Below, one piece after another: positions 57,250-64,000 of a DNA stretch of 64,000 nt. A model generated the notes under the pieces. That model was not told the DNA's origin and ran no database searches. It worked only from the letters and a program-made list of their open reading frames with translations. Within the stretch, counting starts at the first letter, position 1, and every line of letters begins with the position of its first letter. Where the stretch lies: the NCBI RefSeq assembly GCF_017302315.1, contig NZ_JAFLDT010000002.1, positions 1 through 64,000 on the forward strand. Reading direction: 5' to 3'. A program made the position numbers and the translations under genes. The stretch is from Zoogloea sp. (lineage in GTDB: Bacteria; Pseudomonadota; Gammaproteobacteria; Burkholderiales; Rhodocyclaceae).

Positions 57250-58308
57250 ATGCCGACCCTGATGGTCATGGCCGGCGGTACGGGCGGCCATATCTACCCT
57301 GGCCTTGCGGTGGCGGATGCCCTGCGCGACCGGGGCTGGCGGGTCGTGTGGATGGGGAACCCGGATGGCATGGAAGCGCGCATCGTTCCGGCCAGCGGCT
57401 ACGAGGTGGCGTGGGTGCGCTTCGCGGCCCTGCGCGGCAAGGGCCTGCTGCGCAAGCTGCTGCTGCCCCTCAACCTGCTGCGGGGTTTTGCCCAGGCGCT
57501 TGGTCAGATCCGCCGGATCAAACCGGACGTGGTGCTTGGCATGGGGGGGTACGTCACTTTCCCGGGCGGCATGATGGCCGTGCTGCTGGGCAAGCCGGTG
57601 GTGGTGCATGAACAGAATTCGGTAGCGGGCCTCGCCAATCGGGTGCTTGCAGGTGTGGCCGACAAGGTGGTCACGGGTTTCCCCGATGTGTTGAAGAAGG
57701 GCGAATGGCTGGGTAATCCCGTGCGTGCCGAGATCACGGCGGTGCCCCCGCCAGCCGCACGTTTTGCGGGGCGCATTGGCTGTCTCCGGGTGCTTGTCGT
57801 GGGCGGTAGTCTGGGGGCTGCGGCCCTCAACGAGGCGATGCCACGCGCCCTTGCGCTGCTGGCGCCGGAAGATCGCCCGCAGGTCACCCATCAGGCCGGC
57901 AGCAAGCAGATCGAAGCCCTGAAGGCGGCCTACGAGGCGGCCGGCGTGAGTGGTGAATTGCTGCCTTTCATCAACGACATGGCCGAGCGCTATGCCAGTG
58001 CCGATCTGGTGATCTGCCGTTCCGGCGCCCTGACGGTGGCCGAGCTGGCGGCGGTCGGGGTTGCCAGTGTGCTGGTGCCTTTCCCCCATGCGGTGGACGA
58101 TCACCAGACGGGCAACGCCCGCTTTCTGGCGGATGCGGGCGCCGCCGTGCTGCTGCCGCAAGCCGAACTGACGCCCCAGCGCCTGGCGGATCTGCTGCAG
58201 GAAATGAACCGCGAGCGTCTTCTGGGCATGGCCGAGAAGGCGAGAGGGCGGGCCAGGCCGGACGCGACGGCGCGGGTGGCCGACGTGTGCGCTGGCCTAG
58301 CCGCATGA
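57250..58308 (+). CDS. murG: Lipid II synthase MurG (GlcNAc transferase)
   Basis: 352-residue GT28 glycosyltransferase adding GlcNAc to lipid I on the inner face of the membrane. Glycine-rich loops [18 protein letters not shown] and [17 protein letters not shown], and the UDP-GlcNAc site [16 protein letters not shown] with [14 protein letters not shown], are present. ATG 57250 follows GGAGG (duplicated copy) and overlaps the stop of a 28-codon frame. Confidence 0.97.
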   Translation: MPTLMVMAGGTGGHIYPGLAVADALRDRGWRVVWMGNPDGMEARIVPASGYEVAWVRFAALRGKGLLRKLLLPLNLLRGFAQALGQIRRIKPDVVLGMGGYVTFPGGMMAVLLGKPVVVHEQNSVAGLANRVLAGVADKVVTGFPDVLKKGEWLGNPVRAEITAVPPPAARFAGRIGCLRVLVVGGSLGAAALNEAMPRALALLAPEDRPQVTHQAGSKQIEALKAAYEAAGVSGELLPFINDMAERYASADLVICRSGALTVAELAAVGVASVLVPFPHAVDDHQTGNARFLADAGAAVLLPQAELTPQRLADLLQEMNRERLLGMAEKARGRARPDATARVADVCAGLAA

Positions 58309-58330
58309 AAAGTATCCAACAGGACAGAAC

Positions 58331-59725
58331 GTGAAACACAAAGTCAGAAGCATCCATTTCGTGGGCATCGGCGGCGCCGGGATGAGCGGCATTGCCGAAG
58401 TGCTGCTCAACCTCGGCTATGGCGTCAGCGGCTCCGATCTGGGCGACAACGCGGCCACCCGCCGCCTGAAGGCGCTGGGGGCCCGCGTGATCCAGGGGCA
58501 CGACGCCAGCAATGTGTCGGATGCCGATGCGGTGGTCACCTCCACCGCCGTCAAGGGTGACAACCCGGAAGTGATCGCTGCCCGCGCCCGGGGCATACCG
58601 GTGGTACCGCGGGCCCAGATGCTGGCCGAGCTGATGCGCCTCAAGCAGGGCATTGCCATTGCCGGCACCCATGGCAAGACCACCACCACCTCCCTGGTGG
58701 CCAGCATTCTGGCCGAAGGGGGGCTTGACCCCACTTTCGTGATCGGTGGCAAGTTGAATGCTGCCGGTGCCAATGCACGCCTGGGCAAGGGCGATTTTCT
58801 GGTGGCCGAGGCCGATGAGTCCGATGCCTCCTTCCTGTTGCTGACCCCGGTCATCTCGGTGGTCACCAACATCGATGCCGACCATATGGAAACCTACGGG
58901 CACGACTTCGCACGCCTGAAGCAGTCCTTCGTGGATTTCCTCCAGCACCTGCCCTTTTACGGCGTGGCGGTGCTGTGCGATGACGATAAGCATGTGCGTT
59001 CCATCATGCCCCTGGTGTCCAAGCAGATTGTCCGCTACGGCTTCTCCGAGTCGGCCAATGTGCGGGCCGAGAACATCCATGCCGACGACGGCCGCATGAG
59101 TTTCGACGTGGTCCGGGTCAATGGCACCACCAGCCGCATTCCGGTGGTTCTCAATCTGCCGGGCCGTCACAACGTGCTCAACGCCCTGGCGGCGATCGCC
59201 GTGGCTACGGAGGTGGGTGTCTCCGACGACGCCATCATCAAGGCCCTGGCCGAGTTCAAGGGTGTTGGCCGGCGCTTCCAGCGCTATGGCGAACTGACCC
59301 TGCCGAACGGCGGTACGGCCACCATCGTCGATGACTACGGCCATCACCCGGTTGAAATGGCTGCAACCATTGCGGCGGCGCGCGGAGCCTTTCCCGACAA
59401 GCGCCTGGTGCTGGCCTTCCAGCCCCATCGGTTCACGCGGACACGGGACTGTTTTGAGGACTTCGTGAAGGTGCTGTCCACCGTCGATGCCTTGCTGTTG
59501 GGCGAGGTGTACGCGGCCGGGGAGGCGCCCATTGTCGCTGCCGACGGCCGTTCCCTGGCGCGCGCCCTGCGGGTGGCGGGCAAGATCGAGCCGATTTTCG
59601 TGGAGAACATCGAGGACATGCCGGAGGCGATCCTGTCTTCGGCTCAGGATGGCGACGTGGTGATCACCATGGGTGCCGGCAGTATCGGCGGCGTGCCGGG
59701 CAAACTGGTGAGTGGCGAGGTCTGA
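58331..59725 (+). CDS. murC: UDP-MurNAc:L-alanine ligase MurC
   Basis: 464-residue Mur ligase for the first stem residue. The N-terminal [15 protein letters not shown], the ATP loop [15 protein letters not shown] (near 115), [11 protein letters not shown], and [10 protein letters not shown] (near 335) are diagnostic. GTG start at 58331 after AGGACAG. It is separated from murG by 22 bases. Confidence 0.97.
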   Translation: MKHKVRSIHFVGIGGAGMSGIAEVLLNLGYGVSGSDLGDNAATRRLKALGARVIQGHDASNVSDADAVVTSTAVKGDNPEVIAARARGIPVVPRAQMLAELMRLKQGIAIAGTHGKTTTTSLVASILAEGGLDPTFVIGGKLNAAGANARLGKGDFLVAEADESDASFLLLTPVISVVTNIDADHMETYGHDFARLKQSFVDFLQHLPFYGVAVLCDDDKHVRSIMPLVSKQIVRYGFSESANVRAENIHADDGRMSFDVVRVNGTTSRIPVVLNLPGRHNVLNALAAIAVATEVGVSDDAIIKALAEFKGVGRRFQRYGELTLPNGGTATIVDDYGHHPVEMAATIAAARGAFPDKRLVLAFQPHRFTRTRDCFEDFVKVLSTVDALLLGEVYAAGEAPIVAADGRSLARALRVAGKIEPIFVENIEDMPEAILSSAQDGDVVITMGAGSIGGVPGKLVSGEV

Positions 59726-59729
59726 GGAC

Positions 59730-60644
59730 GTGAGCAGTCAATTCGGAAAAGTGGCGGTATTGCTGGGCGGCACCTCCGCCGAGCGCGAGATCTCCCTGAT
59801 GTCGGGGCGTGCCGTGCTGGCGGCCCTGCAGGGCGCTGGTGTGGATGCCCACGCCTTCGACCCGGCGGAAACCGACCTGCACATCCTCAAGGAGCAGGGC
59901 TACGAGCGGGCCTTCATTGCCCTGCATGGCCGGGGTGGCGAGGATGGCACGGTGCAGGGGGCGCTCGAACTGATGGGGATTCCCTACACAGGCAGTGGTG
60001 TGATGGCGTCGGCCATCGGCATGGACAAGTGGCGCACCAAGCTGGTGTGGCTCTCGTCCGGCCTGCCCACGCCGCGCTTTGCAATCCTTGATGCAAATAC
60101 GGACTGGGAGGCCGTGGTGGCCGATCTCGGCCTGCCGATCTTCGTCAAGCCCGTGCATGAGGGCTCCAGCATGGGGGCCACCAAGGTCACCGAGGCTGGC
60201 CAGTTGAAGGGCGCCTGGGAGTTGGCGTCCCGATACGATTCCATGGTGCTGGCCGAGGAGTTCGTCAGCGGTCGGGAGCTCACCGCCCCCTTCCTAGGGG
60301 ATCGGGCATTGCCGCTGGTGCGCATCGTTGCGCCGGGCGGAAACTACGACTACCAGAACAAGTATTTCACCGACGACACCCAGTACTTCTGCCCAAGTGG
60401 CTTGCCGGAGGCCCAGGAGAAGGAAATCCAGGCCGCTGTCGTGCGCTGCGCCAGGGTACTGGGCTGCCGGGGCTGGGGCCGCGCCGACCTGATCCTGCGG
60501 GATGATGGCAGTTTCACCCTGCTCGAAATCAACACCGCGCCGGGCATGACCAACCACTCGCTGGTGCCCATGTCTGCCCGGGTGGCGGGCCTGTCCTTCG
60601 AGGCCCTGTGCCTGGAAATCCTCGCCGGAGCCCGCCTTGGCTGA
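59730..60644 (+). CDS. ddl: D-alanine:D-alanine ligase
   Basis: 304-residue ATP-grasp enzyme. Segments [49 protein letters not shown] and the C-terminal [15 protein letters not shown] are typical of DdlB. Two in-frame GTG starts compete (59712, within murC, and 59730); 59730 gives the common N-terminus. It provides D-Ala-D-Ala for MurF. It ends just before ftsQ. Confidence 0.96.
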   Translation: MSSQFGKVAVLLGGTSAEREISLMSGRAVLAALQGAGVDAHAFDPAETDLHILKEQGYERAFIALHGRGGEDGTVQGALELMGIPYTGSGVMASAIGMDKWRTKLVWLSSGLPTPRFAILDANTDWEAVVADLGLPIFVKPVHEGSSMGATKVTEAGQLKGAWELASRYDSMVLAEEFVSGRELTAPFLGDRALPLVRIVAPGGNYDYQNKYFTDDTQYFCPSGLPEAQEKEIQAAVVRCARVLGCRGWGRADLILRDDGSFTLLEINTAPGMTNHSLVPMSARVAGLSFEALCLEILAGARLG

Positions 60645-60645
60645 C

Positions 60646-61509
60646 ATGCGGCCCACCTCCAACGTGCCTCCCGAGGCCAGCGGCAAGGCCGCGGGCGGGA
60701 AGCGTGCGCGCCCGGCACGGCCGGCGCGGGACGTTGGCGGCAACGGGCTGTGGGACCGCCCCCAGCTTCTCAATCTGATATCCGATGTGCTGGTGGTGTT
60801 CGGTGCTGCCGGTTTGGGCTACGCCGCCGTGGCAGCGATCTCCCATCTGCCCGTCTATCCCCTGCGGGAGGTTGTGGTGACCACGCCGCTGGCCCAGGTG
60901 ACCCATGCCCAGCTTGAGTACGCGGCGCGCTCGTCCCTGCGTGGCAATTTCTTTACCGTTGATCTGGACGACGTGCGCGGCGCCTTCGAGAAACTGCCCT
61001 GGGTGCGTCGCGCCGATGTGCGTCGGCGCTGGCCAGGGGGGGTTGAGGTGCGCCTTGAGGAGCACGTGGCCTCTGCCTACTGGCGTGTCGGCGAGACCGG
61101 GGACATGCGCCTGGTCAATCGCTATGGCGAAGTCTTCTCGGCCGCCAGCAATGCACGGATGCCTGTTTTCAGCGGTCCGGAGGGATCTTCCGGGGTCTTG
61201 CTCGCCAAGTTTGAGGATTTCACACGCAAGCTTGGCCCCCTCGGCAAGCAACTGGTCGGTGTGTCCCTGTCGGCCCGCGAGGCCTGGCAACTGAAGATGG
61301 AGGATGGTCTGACCATCGAACTCGGCCACGATCAGGCCAAGGCACCCATCGATGAGCGCTTGTCCCGTTTCGTGCGCCATTTTCCCCGGGCCAAGGCCCA
61401 GCTGAACATGAATGTGGCGGTGGTGGACCTCCGCTACCCCAGTGGTTTTGCCCTCCGGCCGATCGCATCGGCTGCGCCGACGGGCAAGCAAGAAAGCAAA
61501 GGTAAGTGA
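60646..61509 (+). CDS. ftsQ: Cell division protein FtsQ
   Basis: 287 residues: a basic cytoplasmic N-terminus rich in Arg, Lys and Pro, one membrane helix (about 45-68), a POTRA domain (VYPLREVVVTTPLAQVTHAQ) and the FtsQ beta domain with LPWVRRADVRRRWPGGVEV. It binds FtsL/FtsB. ATG 60646 is adjacent to the ddl stop; a TTG at 60637 overlaps ddl. Its stop overlaps the ftsA ATG. Confidence 0.95.
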   Translation: MRPTSNVPPEASGKAAGGKRARPARPARDVGGNGLWDRPQLLNLISDVLVVFGAAGLGYAAVAAISHLPVYPLREVVVTTPLAQVTHAQLEYAARSSLRGNFFTVDLDDVRGAFEKLPWVRRADVRRRWPGGVEVRLEEHVASAYWRVGETGDMRLVNRYGEVFSAASNARMPVFSGPEGSSGVLLAKFEDFTRKLGPLGKQLVGVSLSAREAWQLKMEDGLTIELGHDQAKAPIDERLSRFVRHFPRAKAQLNMNVAVVDLRYPSGFALRPIASAAPTGKQESKGK

Positions 61510-62738
61510 TGAGCAAAGAGTACAAGGAACTGATCGTCGGGCTCGACATCGGCACCTCGAAGATCACCTGCGTGGTGGCCGAGCTCAAGCCTGACGGCCG
61601 CATGGATGTGATCGGTCTGGGCACCCAGCCTTCCTCGGGCCTCAAGAAGGGTGTGGTGGTGAACATCGAGGCCACTGTCGATGCCATTTCCCGGGTCATC
61701 CAGGAAGTGGAGCTGATGGCCGATTGCAAGATCCGCGACGTCTATACCGGCATCGCCGGCAGCCATATCCGCAGTTTCAACTCCAACGGCATGGTGGCGA
61801 TCAAGGACAAGGAGGTCTCGCCCGTTGATGTGGAGCGGGTCATCGAGACTGCCCGGGCGATGCCTCTGCCGGCTGACCAGCAGATCCTGCACATCCTGAC
61901 CCAGGAGTTCATCATCGACGGTCAGGATGGGGTGCGCGAGCCCATCGGAATGAGCGGTGTTCGCCTGGAGGTGAAGGTGCACATCGTCACCGGTGCCGTC
62001 TCTGCCGCCCAGAACATCGTCAAGTGCGTGCGTCGCTGCGGGCTCGAAGTGCTGGATCTGGTGCTGCAGCCGCTGGCTTCCAGCTACGCGACGCTCTCCG
62101 AGGATGAGAAGGAACTGGGTGTCTGTCTGGTGGACATCGGAGGTGGTACCACCGATCTGGCGGTGTTCACCCAGGGCGCCATCCGCCACACCGCGGTGAT
62201 CCCGATCGCCGGCGATCAGGTTACCAACGACATTGCCATGGCCTTGCGGACCCCGACGGCCGAGGCGGAGGAAATCAAGATCCGCCATGGGGTGGCCATG
62301 CACACCCTGGCTGACGCGTCGGAGATGATCGAGGTTCCGGGCGTCGGTGATCGCCCCCCCCGCAAACTGTCCCGGCAGGCCCTGGCCGACGTGATCGAAC
62401 CCCGGGTGTGCGAGTTGTATGAACTGGTCCAGGCCGAGCTGCGTCGTTCCGGTTATGAGGAGCTGTTGTCCTCGGGCATCGTGCTGGCCGGCGGCGCTGC
62501 CGTGATGCAGGGCATGGTCGAACTGGGTGAAGAGGTGTTCCACATGCCGGTGCGCATCGGCTACCCGAAGTACGACGGAGCCCTCGCGGACGTGGTCTGT
62601 GAGCCGCGCTACGCCAACGCGATGGGGTTGGTCATGGAAGGGGCAGCACAGAAAAGGCGAGGTATTCAGGCTCGCCAGACACGGAATGTCGGGCAGGTTT
62701 TTTCGAGAATGCGCTCCTGGTTCGAGCGCAATTTCTAA
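61509..62738 (+). CDS. ftsA: Cell division protein FtsA
   Basis: 409-residue actin-like protein that tethers FtsZ to the membrane. Phosphate-binding and adenosine motifs are visible: LIVGLDIGTSKITCVV at the N-terminus and VCLVDIGGGTTDLAVF near residue 205, plus SSGIVLAGGAAVMQGM. The C-terminus ends in an amphipathic FSRMRSWFERNF membrane-targeting helix. It overlaps the ftsQ stop by one base. Confidence 0.97.
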   Translation: MSKEYKELIVGLDIGTSKITCVVAELKPDGRMDVIGLGTQPSSGLKKGVVVNIEATVDAISRVIQEVELMADCKIRDVYTGIAGSHIRSFNSNGMVAIKDKEVSPVDVERVIETARAMPLPADQQILHILTQEFIIDGQDGVREPIGMSGVRLEVKVHIVTGAVSAAQNIVKCVRRCGLEVLDLVLQPLASSYATLSEDEKELGVCLVDIGGGTTDLAVFTQGAIRHTAVIPIAGDQVTNDIAMALRTPTAEAEEIKIRHGVAMHTLADASEMIEVPGVGDRPPRKLSRQALADVIEPRVCELYELVQAELRRSGYEELLSSGIVLAGGAAVMQGMVELGEEVFHMPVRIGYPKYDGALADVVCEPRYANAMGLVMEGAAQKRRGIQARQTRNVGQVFSRMRSWFERNF

Positions 62739-62888
62739 TGGCGGATACAGCCCTTTGAAAGGGGCGTATTGAATTGAATATTTGTGTGCATTGACCCTCT
62801 ATTTAGTTATAGAATTGACAGTTAATACTATATATAGGTCCATTTGCGCACGGGGCAAATAGCGCAGTTTCTCTTGGAGGCGAGGTAA
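62739..62888 (+). promoter_or_regulatory. AT-rich ftsZ leader, probable promoter region
   Basis: 150 bases, much AT-richer than the coding flanks. TTGACC (62791) and TTGACA (62815) are -35-like, and TATAGA and TATATA stretches are nearby, but none of the pairs has normal spacing. A 6-bp inverted repeat ATTTGC/GCAAAT (62842-62860) lies just before the GGAGGCGAGG ribosome site. This is the only sizeable promoter-like gap inside the fts part of the cluster. Confidence 0.5.
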
Positions 62889-64000
62889 ATGTTTGAAATT
62901 GTTGAAAAGGCGAGCGGTGGCACCAACATCAAGGTGATTGGTGTGGGTGGCGCGGGTGGCAACGCCGTCGATCACATGATCCGCGAAGGTGTGCAGGGGG
63001 TGGATTTCGTCATCGCCAACACCGATGCCCAGGCGCTGTCCCGCTGTCTGGCCCAGACCAAGGTCCAGCTCGGCAAGACCGGTCTGGGTGCCGGCTCCAA
63101 GCCGGAAGCAGGCCGCGCTGCGGCCCAGGAGTCCCGCGATGCAATCGCCGCGGCCCTCGAAGGTGCCCACATGTGCTTCATCACGGCTGGCATGGGTGGT
63201 GGTACGGGTACCGGTGCGGCGCCGGTGGTGGCCGAGATCGCCAAGGAAATGGGCATCCTGACCGTTGCGGTGGTGACCAAGCCCTTCGATTTCGAGAACC
63301 GCATCCGTGTGGCCGAAGGCGGTGTGGAAGAGCTCTCCAAGCAGGTGGATTCCCTGATCGTCGTGCTCAACGACAAGCTGCTCGAAGTCTATGGCGACGA
63401 TGCCGGCTTCGAGGATTGCTTCCGTTCTGCCGACAATGTGCTGACCAGTGCAGTGGGCGGCATTGCCGAAATCATCAACGTCCCCGGCCTGGTCAATGTG
63501 GACTTCCAGGACGTGCGTACCGCGATGGCCGAGATGGGCCGCGCGATGATGGGGTCTGCCCAGGCGTCCGGCCTCGACCGTGCACGTATCGCCGCCGAGC
63601 AGGCTGCTGTTTCGCCGCTCCTTGAAGGTACCGAGCTGTCCGGCGCCCGTTGCGTGTTGATCAACATCACCGCCAGCCGCAATCTGAAAATGTCCGAAGT
63701 GCGTGATGCCGTGAAGACGGTTCAGGCTTTCGCCGCGTCCGAGGCCTTCGTCAAGTACGGTACGGTGTTCGACGAGAGCATGGAAGACCGCATCCGCGTC
63801 ACCGTGGTGGCAACCGGCCTTGGTGCCGTGCGCGCTGCCGCCATGCCGCGCAAGATCGAAATGGTGCGTACCGGTACCGACAACATCGGCATGGAAATCG
63901 ACTACGGCAACCTGGAGCTGCCGGCCGTGATCCGCCGCACTTCCCGCACCACGGTCGAGGCCATGAGCGCCAACGGCATGTCCACCCTGGACATTCCGGC
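62889..64000 (+). CDS. ftsZ: Cell division protein FtsZ (3' end beyond window)
   Basis: The first about 370 residues of the tubulin-like GTPase that forms the Z ring. GTP-binding elements: VIGVGGAGGNAVDHM, the tubulin signature AGMGGGTGTGAAPVVAEIAK near residue 100, and the T7 loop NVDFQDVRTAM. The ATG at 62889 follows GGAGGCGAGG. The frame remains open to the window edge; the C-terminal FtsA/ZipA-binding tail is outside. Confidence 0.98.
   Translation, partial: MFEIVEKASGGTNIKVIGVGGAGGNAVDHMIREGVQGVDFVIANTDAQALSRCLAQTKVQLGKTGLGAGSKPEAGRAAAQESRDAIAAALEGAHMCFITAGMGGGTGTGAAPVVAEIAKEMGILTVAVVTKPFDFENRIRVAEGGVEELSKQVDSLIVVLNDKLLEVYGDDAGFEDCFRSADNVLTSAVGGIAEIINVPGLVNVDFQDVRTAMAEMGRAMMGSAQASGLDRARIAAEQAAVSPLLEGTELSGARCVLINITASRNLKMSEVRDAVKTVQAFAASEAFVKYGTVFDESMEDRIRVTVVATGLGAVRAAAMPRKIEMVRTGTDNIGMEIDYGNLELPAVIRRTSRTTVEAMSANGMSTLDIP

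Overview
The window is a contiguous, gene-dense, GC-rich stretch of a betaproteobacterial chromosome. The gene families and their order (uvrA next to an MFS gene and ssb; glnA, a DUF4124 gene, ntrB and ntrC; coaE, zapD, yacG and a Nudix-ThiE fusion; rnpB followed by the mra/fts cluster; a Cupriavidus-type hoxFUYHW hydrogenase) point to Betaproteobacteria, most likely Rhodocyclales (Azospira/Dechloromonas-like). That placement is inference from gene content. No prophage, insertion sequence, CRISPR array or tRNA gene was seen.

Layout. 1-9.9 kb: mixed housekeeping genes (pirin, a TRIC-type channel, an AzlCD amino-acid exporter, lgt, yceH, a SEC-C protein) and two signalling genes (PAS-GGDEF-EAL and an ANTAR response regulator). 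Several spacers here carry related structured repeats. 9.9-16.3 kb: uvrA diverging from an MFS transporter and ssb, then an unusual HTH-receiver fusion and an orphan gene behind an AT-rich, palindrome-bearing leader. 16.3-21.5 kb: minus-strand operon hoxFUYHW for an NAD-coupled [NiFe] hydrogenase, with an FNR/CRP-type box upstream. 21.5-30.2 kb: minus-strand genes for an MFS exporter, a PatB-type lyase, cysK, a RES/Xre toxin-antitoxin pair with a double-palindrome operator, heptose adenylyltransferase, cardiolipin synthase B with its EEP partner, nadA and a rhodanese.

30.2-35.2 kb is a nitrogen-control block: glnA with tandem NtrC enhancer sites and a sigma-54 promoter, a DUF4124 gene, ntrB and ntrC, with one more NtrC-like site just before ntrC. 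35.4-39.4 kb: birA, coaX, a SPOR protein, coaE, zapD and yacG. 39.4-46.3 kb: Nudix-ThiE fusion, a DUF815 ATPase with a tiny coupled membrane protein, mltA, a degenerate EAL protein, dsbC and a UbiH-family hydroxylase. 46.4-64 kb: RNase P RNA and then the complete division and cell-wall cluster mraZ-rsmH-ftsL-ftsI-murE-murF-mraY-murD-ftsW-murG-murC-ddl-ftsQ-ftsA-ftsZ, with ftsZ cut by the window edge.

The dcw cluster supplies every step from UDP-MurNAc (MurC) through the tripeptide, pentapeptide and lipid II steps to septal transpeptidation and Z-ring assembly. Most of its genes overlap by 1-4 bases, except at ftsW-murG, where a duplicated, hairpin-rich spacer has been inserted. The nitrogen block is self-contained: regulators, target and enhancer sites are all visible. 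The clearest oddities are the ftsW-murG junction, the NtrC-like box inside ntrBC, the HTH-receiver fusion, the orphan gene with a palindromic leader, and the dispersed repeat family.
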